In this document: piece after piece, positions 1 to 7,974 of the stretch
How the letters are laid out: every line of letters starts with the position of its first letter
How positions within the stretch are numbered: position 1 is the first letter of the stretch
Assembly: GCF_001517085.1 (NCBI RefSeq)
Contig: NZ_LRAC01000147.1
Span: 1 to 64,000 of the forward strand
DNA: 64,000 nucleotides
Source: Paenibacillus sp. DMB5
GTDB lineage: Bacteria; Bacillota; Bacilli; Paenibacillales; Paenibacillaceae
Reading direction: 5' to 3'
The notes under the pieces: generated by a model
Database searches by the model: none
What the model was told of the DNA's origin: nothing
What the model saw: only the letters and a program-made list of their open reading frames with translations
Position numbers and translations under genes: made by a program

Positions 1-177
1 ATCAAAGGGATTTTTCCCTTTGATTTCTCTCTCTCGCTCGTTTCCAGCCAGATCAAAGGGATTTTTCCCTTTGAATCCTCTCTCCCGCTCGTTCCCGCCT
101 CTATCAAAGGGATTTTTCCCTTTGATTCCTTTTTCCCGACCGTTTCCAGCCAGAACAAAGGGATTTCTCCCTTTGCC
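1..177. repeat. Tandem 51-bp repeats, each with a 10-bp stem hairpin
   Basis: Four copies begin at 1, 52, 103 and 154, exactly 51 bp apart. Copy 1 has a perfect 10-bp inverted repeat (ATCAAAGGGA / TCCCTTTGAT) around a TTTT loop; copies 2 and 4 carry substitutions, copy 4 being the most diverged. The 27-nt spacers are also conserved (CTCGTTTCCAGCCAG-like). The array is cut by the left window edge and ends just downstream of the TetR gene stop, so it may also act as its terminator. A reading frame is open through it because 51 is a multiple of three, but nothing suggests that frame is translated. Confidence 0.85.
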
Positions 178-203
178 CGCCGTCCTCTCCCACGCACGGC
201 TGC

Positions 204-797
204 CTACTCCCTACAGATCGAATCCATGTGGCTGTGCAGCACGCGAAGGATCCGCTCTCTGTCGAGGCGCTTGGGCTCAAGCAGCGCGTGCAGAGCCAAG
301 CCGTCAAGCAGCGCGTACAGGCGCTCTGCTTCGGTGTTCATATCCAGCTCCTCGCGCAGCAGGTTTTCCTCCTCCAGACGGCCGAGCAGTTTGACGATCC
401 CCGGATAGATGCCATCGTTCAGCCCGCCATAATCCTCCCCCGCATACTTAAGGTGAAACACAAACGCGAACCAGACCTCCATTTCCGCCATTGAATTTTC
501 ATCTAAAGGAAGCAGCTCCATAAGCACCCTGGTTACCAGCTCTTTTGGCGGCAGTCCTAGTGCAATAACACCTTTGATCCGGGCATTGGCCCGTTCGCTG
601 ACAAGCTTCATGGCAAAAGCAAGCAGCTCATGCTGTGTGGTGAAATAATGACGCAGGGCCCCAAGCGATACGCCGGCCTCCTGCGCGATTTTACGTACCG
701 TAGCCCCCTTCATGCCCTCTTTCAGGATGACACGCCAGGTAGCTTCGGCAATATGTGATTTCCGCTCTGTATGATCGACTAATTTAGGCATGTCCAT
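204..797 (-). CDS. TetR/AcrR family transcriptional regulator
   Basis: A one-domain repressor type of about 197 residues, the usual TetR length. The N-terminal helix-turn-helix is visible in GATVRKIAQEAGVSLGALRHYF, where 'GVS.G.L..YF' is the family signature; the C-terminal helical part would bind an unknown ligand. An upstream in-frame TTG at 827 lies inside the operator palindrome, so the ATG at 797 (or 791, two codons on) is the more likely start. The gene is divergent from the membrane protein at 933. The palindrome at 828-855 lies between the two starts and is the obvious site for repression of both genes. Ligand and regulon are not predictable from sequence. Confidence 0.88.
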   Translation of the reverse strand: MDMPKLVDHTERKSHIAEATWRVILKEGMKGATVRKIAQEAGVSLGALRHYFTTQHELLAFAMKLVSERANARIKGVIALGLPPKELVTRVLMELLPLDENSMAEMEVWFAFVFHLKYAGEDYGGLNDGIYPGIVKLLGRLEEENLLREELDMNTEAERLYALLDGLALHALLEPKRLDRERILRVLHSHMDSICRE

Positions 798-827
798 ATT
801 GTAGCATACAGCAACTTTCCGCTGCAA

Positions 828-855
828 TTTAAATAATACAGTTGTATTATTTAAA
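828..855. promoter_or_regulatory. Perfect 13-2-13 operator palindrome for the TetR regulator
   Basis: TTTAAATAATACA, a GT centre, then its exact reverse complement. It lies between the divergent TetR gene and the membrane-protein gene, and it overlaps the -35 box (TTGTAT, 842-847) of the rightward promoter, whose -10 is TATAAT at 865-870 with 17-bp spacing. Binding there would block RNA polymerase. Confidence 0.85.
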
Positions 856-870
856 ATCTGCTGCTATAAT
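842..870 (+). promoter_or_regulatory. Sigma-A-type promoter of the membrane-protein gene at 933
   Basis: -35 TTGTAT at 842-847 and a consensus -10 TATAAT at 865-870 are separated by 17 bp. The -35 box is buried in the TetR operator palindrome, consistent with repression. Confidence 0.7.
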
Positions 871-932
871 CTCCTTAATCTTTCCTGCTCCACATTTTGT
901 TCCATAATAAATCTGCGTATATGAGGTGCTAA

Positions 933-1484
933 ATGAATTTTGTAGCATGGGCCATTATTGCCTGTGAAATCCTGTTCTGGGTCGTCATTGTAACCGGCCT
1001 GTGCGTACGTTACCTGTTCAAACGTCCTAAGCTGGGACTGTTTTTCCTGGCCCTAACCCCACTCCTGGATCTTGTTCTGCTGGTTATTGCAGGAGTCGAC
1101 CTGTCTAACGGTGCAACAGCTACCATTGCCCATGCACTGGCGGCCGTCTATATTTCCGTATCTGTTGTTTTTGGTAAAAGCATGATCCGCTGGGCAGACG
1201 AACGCTTCCGTTACTATGTCACCAAGCAGGGCCCGCCCCCGCTCAAGCGTACCGGCCGTGACCATGCGCTGCATTACTTCAAAAGCTGGCTGATGCATCT
1301 GTTAGCTTTTCTGCTGGGAGCCGGGCTCCTCTACGGTCTGATTGTCTGGATTGATGATCCGTCCCGTACAGAAGCATTGCAGAGTATTCTCGGCATCTGG
1401 ACAATTGTTGTCGGCATTGATCTGCTGATCGCGGGCTCCTATTTCCTCTGGCCCCGCAAAGAAAAAACGAAAATATCCGCTTAA
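933..1484 (+). CDS. Putative integral membrane protein, TetR-controlled
   Basis: A 183-residue hydrophobic protein with about five membrane segments: roughly residues 5-28, 34-53, 61-80, 127-147 and 153-173. A basic cytoplasmic stretch lies between (about residues 82-115, including a GPPPLKRTGRDH run), and the C-terminus is short and basic (WPRKEKTK). It resembles the small conserved integral membrane proteins annotated as YmcC-like in Bacillus, whose function is unknown. The start ATG has a GAGGTG ribosome site. It is divergent from the TetR gene and sits behind an operator-overlapped promoter, so its expression is probably induced by the TetR ligand. Confidence 0.75.
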   Translation: MNFVAWAIIACEILFWVVIVTGLCVRYLFKRPKLGLFFLALTPLLDLVLLVIAGVDLSNGATATIAHALAAVYISVSVVFGKSMIRWADERFRYYVTKQGPPPLKRTGRDHALHYFKSWLMHLLAFLLGAGLLYGLIVWIDDPSRTEALQSILGIWTIVVGIDLLIAGSYFLWPRKEKTKISA

Positions 1485-1504
1485 TAAGACAGCCGTATAA
1501 ACAG

Positions 1505-1535
1505 CGAAAAACACACCGGACGGTGTGTTTTTTCG
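1505..1535. terminator. Bidirectional intrinsic terminator
   Basis: Inverted repeat CGAAAAAACACACCG / CGGTGTGTTTTTTCG, with A-run and T-run flanks on both strands. It sits between the convergent membrane-protein gene (stop 1484) and the GH16 gene (stop 1607). Confidence 0.8.
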
Positions 1536-1606
1536 TAGACAGGCCTGCTGCCGCTAAAACGGGCGAAACTTTTCAACCATGCAGTACCCTTTCTCCTAAA
1601 ATTGCG

Positions 1607-2848
1607 TCAGTTTACCTTGGTCAATGCCCATTTCTGCGCATCCGTTCCGTTGTCGGTCCACTGCTGAACCGCCGCACCGTCGGCTGTTGAGGAGCCGGAT
1701 ACATCCACCGCCAGGCCGCTTGCCTTGGAAATCAGCTTATAGTAGCCTCCGCCTACATCGACAATCCGCCATCTCTGCGCATCCGTCCCGTTATCGTCCC
1801 ATTGCTGCAGCTGGACACCCGTAGCTGTGGACGAGCTCGGAACATCAAGCACCTTCCCGCTGTGTACAGCTGTAAGCTTGTAGTAACCGTCACCCATGCT
1901 GTCTACCCGGAACTGCTGGTTAGCGGCAGTGTAATTGGTCCATTGGTGGATTTTGGCGCCGGCTGCCGTGGACACGTCCACTACATCCATTACTTTTCCG
2001 CTTGCCTTGGAGGCAAAGGTATAGACACCCCCGCTGACAATGCTGGCTGATGAAGCCGCCTGATATACACGCACATAATCCACCAGCATCTGTGCCGGGA
2101 AGGCAGTCGAGGCATTCGGGCTGCCCGGCCAGTTGCCGCCCACGGCAAGGTTCAGCAGCAGGAAGAACGGCTTCTGGAATTCCTCTGTGTTACCGGTGTT
2201 ATTTTCAATATAAAACTCATTAAACAGGCTGCCGTCCACGTACCATCTGATATATTTCGCATCCCACTCGACGCTGTACACATGATACTGGGAGAAATCG
2301 AGATTGCCGGATACTTTGCCGTACTCGGCGTGGCCGTTTGCATCCCAATGAACGGTGCCGTTAACATAAGCGTTGTTATTCACCCGCTCCATAATGTCGA
2401 TCTCACCGCTTTTCGGCCAGCCGACCGAATCCATATTGGAGCCGAGCATCCAGAAAGCCGGCCATATGCCCTGACCTGAAGGCAGCTTCATCCGGGCTTC
2501 GATTTTACCGTAAGTGAAGCTCTTCTTGCCCTGCGTCTTGATCCGGGCCGAGGTGTAGCTGCTGCCGTTATACGATTCCTTCTGGGCAGTAATGACCAGA
2601 TTGCCGCCCGTCACCTGCAGGTTCTGCGACCGGTTCGTATAATACTGCAGCTCGTTATTGCCCCAGCCGCTGCTGCCGGTACCGATCTCGGCAGTCCAGT
2701 CCGCCGTATTAAGCGACGTTCCGTTGAACTCATCGCTCCACACCAGATTCCAGCTTGCTGCGGCATCGGCCGCTTTTCCTGCCGGAAATAACGTAATCAG
2801 AAGTGCCAGAGTCATAAACAGCGCTGCCCATTTCCTTCTACGCATCAT
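1607..2848 (-). CDS. Secreted GH16 beta-glucanase with C-terminal ricin-type lectin module
   Basis: 413 residues. A signal peptide (MMRRRKW followed by a hydrophobic core, about residues 1-30) indicates secretion. The GH16 jelly-roll spans about 32-264 and contains the signature GEIDIMERVN; E149 would be the nucleophile, D151 the assisting Asp and E154 the acid/base. The extra Met in the ExDxxE motif is the pattern of the laminarinase-type (endo-beta-1,3(4)-glucanase) branch. Residues about 270-412 form a ricin-B-like beta-trefoil with three repeats carrying QxF/QxW motifs (QQF, QRW, QKW), probably a carbohydrate-binding module. It is convergent with the membrane-protein gene. Substrate (laminarin, mixed-linkage glucan or fungal wall glucan) is inferred from the family. 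Confidence 0.92.
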   Translation of the reverse strand: MMRRRKWAALFMTLALLITLFPAGKAADAAASWNLVWSDEFNGTSLNTADWTAEIGTGSSGWGNNELQYYTNRSQNLQVTGGNLVITAQKESYNGSSYTSARIKTQGKKSFTYGKIEARMKLPSGQGIWPAFWMLGSNMDSVGWPKSGEIDIMERVNNNAYVNGTVHWDANGHAEYGKVSGNLDFSQYHVYSVEWDAKYIRWYVDGSLFNEFYIENNTGNTEEFQKPFFLLLNLAVGGNWPGSPNASTAFPAQMLVDYVRVYQAASSASIVSGGVYTFASKASGKVMDVVDVSTAAGAKIHQWTNYTAANQQFRVDSMGDGYYKLTAVHSGKVLDVPSSSTATGVQLQQWDDNGTDAQRWRIVDVGGGYYKLISKASGLAVDVSGSSTADGAAVQQWTDNGTDAQKWALTKVN

Positions 2849-3147
2849 ATTCCTCCTAAAGTTTTCGGATAGCTGCTTATTTCAATACACGCCGCGCGTA
2901 ACGTGCCTTTGAAATCGTTGTAACCGCAGGTTCTCAGTTAACGAAACCGCTTTATTTCCACCCCTTTGCATTGTATATCCTTTCCGGCGACAATATGACA
3001 GGAATCCGGCCAAGGCTGTCCACCCGGCTTGTTGACAACGCTTTGGCAGGAGCATAGATTTAAGAAGATCAGCCAAGTGCCTGCTTACAGAAATCATGAA
3101 AGCGATTAACCGCATCAAACAATCCCTATATCCAAGGAGACACAGCA
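2849..3147. other. Divergent intergenic region between GH16 and isomerase genes
   Basis: About 300 bp holding the promoters of both neighbours. I see only partial matches to the CcpA cre consensus (for example around 2945-2960 and 3096-3110, each about 13 of 15 positions), an AAGGAGA ribosome site at 3135-3141 for the rightward gene, and no credible small ORF or terminator. Confidence 0.4.
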
Positions 3148-3996
3148 ATGAAACTATCTGTTTTCTATGAACATATCCGTGACACTGCCGGACAGAGTGG
3201 CTTGAGCCTGGAGGAAATCTGTACGCTCGTTAAGAGCTTCGGTATTGACGCGCTGGAGATGGACGCAGACCGCTTTAAGGCAGAAGAAGGCTCTATCCTG
3301 CCCCTGCTTACGAAGACCGGGCTGACGGTAAGCTGCATGTACGGCTTTTTTGACTTCGGCCACATCAAGAGCAGTGAAGCGAAGGAGCAGATCACCTCCT
3401 TTCTGTCTATGGCCAGCCGGGCCGGGGCTTCGCGTGTGCTGGTTATACCGGGCTTTCTCGGGGAGCATGAACAGGACCCGGCCTCCGGGGAATATCAGCA
3501 ATGTGTCCGGTCGATGAAAGAAGCCGTAGCCGCCATGTGCGCAGCTGCCAAGCCGCTCGGTATCACCGTTGGGATGGAAGATTTCGATGATTCCAGTGCA
3601 CCGTTTGCCACAACAGCGCAGCTGCTGTCTTTTGTAGAGGAAATACCTGAGCTGTCCTGCTTCTTTGATACCGGGAATTTTCTGTACAGCGGAGAAGATG
3701 TGCTGGAAGCATACAGCCGGTGCAAGCCTTACATCGGCTATGTCCACTGCAAAGACCGGACCTTTGAGGTTCACCCGGGTGAGGAACCCAAGTTGACGGT
3801 GGACGGCCGGGCCATGTATGCGATCCCTGCGGGAAGCGGCTGTATCCCGATGAGAGAGCTTGTTACGGATCTGCTCACAAGCGGTTATGATGACACCTTT
3901 GTCATCGAACATTTCGGCGCGCAGGATCAGCTGGCGTATATGAAACAATCGGCAGAGTGGCTGCTGAACCTGAGAAAAGAGGTACTCGGCGGATAG
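3148..3996 (+). CDS. Sugar phosphate isomerase/epimerase (xylose-isomerase-like TIM barrel)
   Basis: 282 residues, the usual size for the AP-endonuclease-2/xylose-isomerase-like TIM-barrel superfamily. Metal-binding-type motifs are visible in order: 'VGMEDFDD' (Glu at the end of a strand), 'CFFDTGNFLYSGED' (Asp/Asn), 'GYVHCKDR' (His, Lys, Asp) and 'FVIEHFG' (Glu near the C-terminus). Start ATG follows AAGGAGACACAGCA. It is transcribed alone, divergent from GH16, and is followed by the two-component gene pair. The substrate is not predictable; relatives act on inositol derivatives, hydroxypyruvate or ketohexoses. Confidence 0.82.
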   Translation: MKLSVFYEHIRDTAGQSGLSLEEICTLVKSFGIDALEMDADRFKAEEGSILPLLTKTGLTVSCMYGFFDFGHIKSSEAKEQITSFLSMASRAGASRVLVIPGFLGEHEQDPASGEYQQCVRSMKEAVAAMCAAAKPLGITVGMEDFDDSSAPFATTAQLLSFVEEIPELSCFFDTGNFLYSGEDVLEAYSRCKPYIGYVHCKDRTFEVHPGEEPKLTVDGRAMYAIPAGSGCIPMRELVTDLLTSGYDDTFVIEHFGAQDQLAYMKQSAEWLLNLRKEVLGG

Positions 3997-4058
3997 CCGC
4001 CGGCCAAAACTTTATCCAAACCTTAGATTTGGTTTAGAATAGATAAAGATTAGAGCGC

Positions 4059-4064
4059 TATACT
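4059..4064 (+). promoter_or_regulatory. -10 box preceded by TTAGA-like direct repeats, response-regulator promoter
   Basis: TATACT at 4059-4064 lacks a good -35 at the expected distance. Instead TTAGA/TTTAGA-like elements recur about every 11 bp from 4023 to 4055, the helical spacing used by OmpR-class regulators. Autoregulation is an inference. Confidence 0.35.
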
Positions 4065-4079
4065 GGCCAGGGGTGATGG

Positions 4080-4790
4080 ATTATATATACGATACTGATT
4101 GCTGATGACGAGCCTGAAATTGTTGAATTACTGCAGCTTTATCTTGAAAAAGACTACCATATTCTGAGCGCTTCATCCGGTGTGGAGGCCCAGCAAAAAA
4201 TTAGGGAGCAGTCTGTCGATCTGGCAATACTGGATATTATGATGCCGGGGATGGACGGGCTGCAGCTGCTGAAGAGCATCCGCGGATCGTACCACTTTCC
4301 CGTCCTGTTCTTATCGGCCAAGAGCCAGGATCATGACAAAATTCTGGGACTTGAGCTTGGTGCCGACGACTACATCGCCAAGCCCTTCAATCCGCTGGAG
4401 GTTGTCGCGAGAGTGAATGCCCTGCTGCGCCGGGTCCATCATTTTGATGTGCCTGCACTTCCGCCGGAGCCTGAAGCCAAGCAGCTGGTACTGGGTGCAC
4501 TTACTCTGGATTTGAAGGAGTGTGTGCTGTATGTGTCCGGTGAACCGGTGATGCTAACCTCTACTGAATACAAAATTCTCAAGCTGATGATGGAAGAGCC
4601 GGGCCGGGTGTTTACCCGCAAGCGGATTTATGAAGCCGTGTGGGAGGATTTCTACATGTACGAGGATAACAGCATCATGGTGCATATCAGCAACATCCGC
4701 GAGAAGATTGAACGTGATTCCAAAAAGCCTGAATATTTGAAAACGATCCGCGGACTGGGGTACAAAATCAATGCGCCTGCGGAAAACTAG
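4080..4790 (+). CDS. OmpR/PhoB-family response regulator with a non-standard or broken start
   Basis: The reading frame shows a full receiver domain beginning IYTILIADDEPEIVELL (acidic pair DDE, phospho-acceptor in LAILDIMMPGMDG, Lys in AKPFNP) and a C-terminal winged helix ending TIRGLGYKINAP. The homologous N-terminus requires a start near 4080, but the only codons there in frame are ATT (4080) and ATA (4083); a TGA lies in frame at 4074. An ATG at 4076 with a good GGTGAT ribosome site is out of frame and would stop after nine codons. The next ordinary in-frame ATG (4182) would delete the receiver's acidic pair. A (TA)4 tract at 4082-4089 lies at the junction. The gene overlaps the downstream kinase by 20 bp. 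Confidence 0.8.
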   Translation: MIYTILIADDEPEIVELLQLYLEKDYHILSASSGVEAQQKIREQSVDLAILDIMMPGMDGLQLLKSIRGSYHFPVLFLSAKSQDHDKILGLELGADDYIAKPFNPLEVVARVNALLRRVHHFDVPALPPEPEAKQLVLGALTLDLKECVLYVSGEPVMLTSTEYKILKLMMEEPGRVFTRKRIYEAVWEDFYMYEDNSIMVHISNIREKIERDSKKPEYLKTIRGLGYKINAPAEN

Positions 4791-6198
4791 ACAGCAGCGG
4801 CCGCTGCAGGCATCGCTGGCGATTGATTTTCTGAAGTTTCTGCTCATTGTACTGTTTACAGTGATGATCATTATATTCGGCACGTATGCCTTTATGCAGC
4901 TGGATGTGGCGCAGAAGCTGCAGGATTATCAGCTGGCCGATCCCGATCTGAAGACGCAGGCCAGCCGGTATCTGGATAATCCGCAGAAAGGGCCGGAAAC
5001 GGCCAAGCTGCTGCGCAGCGGGGGCTGGCTGGAGGTGCTGGACAGCAGCAAGACGGTGCGCGAGGTCATCGGCAGTAAACAGGATGATCCGCACAGTTAT
5101 ACGGAAGAGCAGCTGTACAAGCTGCTTGAGAATGATCCGGGTCAGCCTTACTACGTGTCACTGGCAGAATATCAGCAGGACAGCGGCTCCAGCTGGCTGC
5201 TGCTGAAGCTGCCCCGGGATCGCATTGATATCACGATTAACAGCTATCCGTTCATGTCTCATATGAATCAGTCAGTGACCTTCTATATTATGCTTGGCGC
5301 CATGCTGCTTCTGCTGCTGGTTATTACATACAGCTATTCTGTGGCCCGCCGTATTCTGAAGCCGCTGAAGATGATTATTCAAGGACTCAAGGAAATGATC
5401 CAGGGAAATTACAGTACCCGCCTGACGGTTCATGCCGAGAAAGAATTTGAGCAGATGGCCGAGACCTTCAATTACATGGCAGATATGATTGAGCGGACCA
5501 CCATGGCCAAGCAGAGAGCCGAGGACAGTAAGCAGCGGATGATTATGGATCTGTCCCATGACCTGAAGACTCCAATTACCAGTATCCAGGGGTACGCCCA
5601 GGCATTATATGAAGGCCGTGTGGAGGATGCCGAACGACAGCGGAAATATTTATCCTATATTTACAACAAATCTTTCCAGGTCACCAGGCTGATCCAGAAT
5701 ATGATGGAGCTGCTCAAGACGGACTCTCCTGATTTTCTGCTGAAAATGGGCCGTCATGAGCTCGGTGATTTCCTGCGGGAGATTATTGCCGGCGCGTACG
5801 GGGAAATCGAACAGAAGCAGTTCACCCTGCGGCTTGAAGTACCTGATGACGATGTCTTCGCCCAGTTCGATCCCGAGCTGCTGTCACGGGTAGTCCAGAA
5901 CCTCATCGACAATGCACTTGAGTACAATCCGCCGGGTACGACGCTGCGGGTCGGGCTGGTTCCAACTCCGGGGGCTGTAGTCATACAAATCGCCGATAAT
6001 GGAGTCGGCATCCCTAAAGAGCTGAGGTCGACCATCTTTGATCCGTTCGTGCGGGGCGATGAAGCAAGAACAGCCTCCGGCGGGACTGGCCTGGGTCTCG
6101 CTATCGCCAGAAAAAATACGGAGCGGATGGGCGGAACCCTTGTCCTGACCAGCTCAAAGCAGGAAGCAACTGTGTTCACCATCACTATTTCCGAATAA
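4771..6198 (+). CDS. Sensor histidine kinase (EnvZ/PhoR type)
   Basis: 475 residues. Membrane segments at about 21-43 and 169-190 enclose an extracytoplasmic sensor of about 125 residues. A HAMP linker follows (about 190-242), then the dimerisation/phospho-acceptor helix with SHDLKTPITSIQGYAQ (His263), and a GHKL ATPase with an N box (NLIDNALEYNP), G1 (DNGVGIPKEL) and G2 (GGTGLGLAI). It overlaps the end of the response regulator gene and is transcribed with it. The stimulus is unknown; the small sensor region has no domain I recognise. The gene ends just before a strong terminator. Confidence 0.92.
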   Translation: MRLRKTRQQRPLQASLAIDFLKFLLIVLFTVMIIIFGTYAFMQLDVAQKLQDYQLADPDLKTQASRYLDNPQKGPETAKLLRSGGWLEVLDSSKTVREVIGSKQDDPHSYTEEQLYKLLENDPGQPYYVSLAEYQQDSGSSWLLLKLPRDRIDITINSYPFMSHMNQSVTFYIMLGAMLLLLLVITYSYSVARRILKPLKMIIQGLKEMIQGNYSTRLTVHAEKEFEQMAETFNYMADMIERTTMAKQRAEDSKQRMIMDLSHDLKTPITSIQGYAQALYEGRVEDAERQRKYLSYIYNKSFQVTRLIQNMMELLKTDSPDFLLKMGRHELGDFLREIIAGAYGEIEQKQFTLRLEVPDDDVFAQFDPELLSRVVQNLIDNALEYNPPGTTLRVGLVPTPGAVVIQIADNGVGIPKELRSTIFDPFVRGDEARTASGGTGLGLAIARKNTERMGGTLVLTSSKQEATVFTITISE

Positions 6199-6213
6199 AA
6201 CCGCAGATACATC

Positions 6214-6262
6214 AAAAGCGGCAGCCAAGGAGATTACTTCATCCTTGGACTGCCGCTTTTTT
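6214..6262 (+). terminator. Intrinsic terminator after the two-component operon
   Basis: AAAAGCGGCAGNCCAAGG-type stem pairs with CCTTGGACTGCCGCTTTT across a 12-nt loop, followed by a T-run. It also has an A-rich left flank, so it may serve the converging Asp23 gene. Confidence 0.85.
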
Positions 6263-6285
6263 GTTCCGCTTCATGACCATTGCCT

Positions 6286-6633
6286 TTACTGTGCTGCCAC
6301 AACACCGACCACTGTCACATTCACATCCGTCACCTGCAGCCCGGTCAGCCTTTCAATCCGGCTCTTGATACTCTGCTGCAGAAGCTGGGCCAGATGGTGA
6401 AGCGGTGTGCCCAGAGTGATTATCGGGAAGAGCTGGACCGACAGCTCGCTGCCGCTGATTTTCACCTTAATCGCCTTGTAGAATTCCTCCCGCTTCTTGC
6501 GTTTGGTACTGCCTTCCACAAGGGCCTGAACCGCCTCTGCCTCCTGGACAGCCATACCGGCAATCTTCGATATAACCTGCTGTGACACCGTCAGCTTTCC
6601 TGCACAAGTTAAGTCCTTTTCCGGGTAATTCAT
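6286..6633 (-). CDS. Asp23/Gls24 family envelope stress response protein
   Basis: About 115 residues from MNYPEKDL. The Asp23 fold is visible: GKLTVSQQVISKIAGMAVQEAEAVQAL at the N-terminus and a C-terminal alternating beta segment, RLTGLQVTDVNVTVVGV. Start chosen at 6633 because AAGGAGG lies 7 nt upstream; an in-frame upstream start lacks this. It lies 28 bp after the AI-2E transporter gene on the same strand, so the two are probably co-transcribed. Family members are associated with the membrane and with envelope or alkaline stress; the exact role here is unknown. Confidence 0.85.
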   Translation of the reverse strand: MNYPEKDLTCAGKLTVSQQVISKIAGMAVQEAEAVQALVEGSTKRKKREEFYKAIKVKISGSELSVQLFPIITLGTPLHHLAQLLQQSIKSRIERLTGLQVTDVNVTVVGVVAAQ

Positions 6634-6661
6634 TCTGCTTCCTCCTTCAGCTCTCAAATGC

Positions 6662-7741
6662 CTACAGTCCCTCCCACTTCTCCTTGAGAAACAGCTGGTA
6701 TGTATGCCTGGATATAATCTTGATTACCATGTACACAGGGATAATAATCAGCATACCGATAATGCCGAAGAAATTCCCCACGCCCAGCACAAGCACCGTT
6801 GTTGTAATCGGATGAATGTCAAGGCTTTTGCCAAATACCAGCGGTGAGATAATATTATCCTGAATCTGCTGGGCAAGCAAAATAATGATGAGTGACCATA
6901 GGCCGACCATAGGGGAAACTGTCAAGCCGATGATGACTATCGGAACGGAAGAAATGATCGCTCCGAAAAAAGGAATAAAGTTCATAATGAAGGCGATCAG
7001 GGTCAGCACAAGGGCATAAGGCAGCCCGATCATCAAGAAGCCAAGATACATCAGCACGCCCAGTGCCAGATTGACGATGACTCTGCTTACAATATAGTTA
7101 CTCAGTGCGCCGTCGATTTCACCTGTGATCGTTCCTGCCCGCTCCCGGAAACGCCTGGGTACCATCCGGACAAAGGTTTTGCCGAACTTGTCCCCTTCCT
7201 TAAGCATATAGAACAGCAGGATCGGAAAGGTGAACAGAATGATCGCCAGATTGGACATCGCCGAGAACAAGCCGGTGACATAGCTGGTCAGCAGAGTAAA
7301 GCCCTGGCTCAAATAATCGTTCAGCTGGGACAGCAGGCTGAAATCCTCGGGGAACAGCTTGGCGAAAAAGCCCGACTGCTCAAGCTCGCTTATCTTTTCA
7401 TTTACAGCATCGAACAGCTGCGGGGCATTCTGCACCAGTGTCATAAGCTGCGACTTCAATGGAGGCCAAACCCCGCCAAAAAATCCGATCAGCAGCACGC
7501 CAAGCACCAGATAGATCAGCAGAATGGCCTGTGTGCGCTTCAGCTTCCAGCGCTCCATCAGCGGCAGCAGCGGCCGCAATAAATAATAGAAAAACACTGC
7601 CAGCAGCACCGGAATCAGTATAACTCCGGTCAGCGACTTAAACGGTTCAAAGATAAAATCGACCAATGACCCCACATATACAATAAGCAGAACTAGCAGT
7701 ATTGCCTTACCTATAGTTACAAATTTGTTCAACTGCTTCAT
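6662..7741 (-). CDS. AI-2E family transporter (YtvI/YubA-like permease)
   Basis: 359 residues with about eight membrane segments: two at the N-terminus (about 10-28, 38-58), one near 65-85, a soluble region at about 95-140, and a C-terminal block of helices. Typical AI-2E family features include RAGTITGEIDGALSNYIVSRV, the GLPYALVLTLIAFIMNFIPFFGAIIS core and a final helix with GNFFGIIGMLI. The start has a GGAGGAGG ribosome site. Family members transport diverse substrates (quorum signal, Na+/H+ exchange), so the cargo cannot be inferred. It is first in a two-gene unit with the Asp23 gene. Confidence 0.88.
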   Translation of the reverse strand: MKQLNKFVTIGKAILLVLLIVYVGSLVDFIFEPFKSLTGVILIPVLLAVFFYYLLRPLLPLMERWKLKRTQAILLIYLVLGVLLIGFFGGVWPPLKSQLMTLVQNAPQLFDAVNEKISELEQSGFFAKLFPEDFSLLSQLNDYLSQGFTLLTSYVTGLFSAMSNLAIILFTFPILLFYMLKEGDKFGKTFVRMVPRRFRERAGTITGEIDGALSNYIVSRVIVNLALGVLMYLGFLMIGLPYALVLTLIAFIMNFIPFFGAIISSVPIVIIGLTVSPMVGLWSLIIILLAQQIQDNIISPLVFGKSLDIHPITTTVLVLGVGNFFGIIGMLIIIPVYMVIKIISRHTYQLFLKEKWEGL

Positions 7742-7870
7742 CTGCCTCCTCCTGCTCCGTGTACAACCCGGCAGCCGGAGCCCTCCGATTGCTGGTTTTG
7801 TTACAACTGTACCCCAGCAATCTTAATGCTGTCTAAGCTGAACCTAAAGATTAGCTAAATAATTTAGGGT

Positions 7871-7905
7871 GGAGAAAAAGTGCATAAAGTTGAAGATTGT
7901 CGAAT
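7871..7905 (+). promoter_or_regulatory. Putative activator site shared with the ABC operon at 18.7 kb
   Basis: GAGAAAAAGTG, seven variable bases, TTGAA, then ATT and TCGA. The same arrangement recurs at 18763-18794 upstream of the transporter operon. It ends about 16 bp upstream of the -35 box at 7921, the position of a class of activator sites. Likely bound by the YesN-type regulator encoded at 9782 (inference). Confidence 0.55.
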
Positions 7906-7920
7906 GTTAACCGGGGATGA

Positions 7921-7949
7921 TTGTCCTCCAAATTGCTGAACGATATACT
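7921..7949 (+). promoter_or_regulatory. Promoter of the YesM/YesN operon
   Basis: -35 TTGTCC (7921-7926), 17-bp spacer, -10 TATACT (7944-7949), followed by an AGAGGGGG ribosome site before the ATG at 7975. Confidence 0.65.
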
Positions 7950-7974
7950 GGAATGAAGATAGAGGGGGCATAGC

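Noticed and set aside
1..177. CRISPR array
   Set aside because: The repeat includes its spacers, which are conserved between copies, and there are no cas genes.
2..394. Open frame across the 51-bp repeats and into the TetR region (17-residue SRSFPARSKGFFPL-like repeat)
   Set aside because: It is open only because the period is a multiple of three; it overlaps the TetR gene in antisense and has no start or ribosome site.
3154..3948. 264-codon antisense ORF over the isomerase gene
   Set aside because: Shadow of a well-supported gene; no homology or ribosome site.
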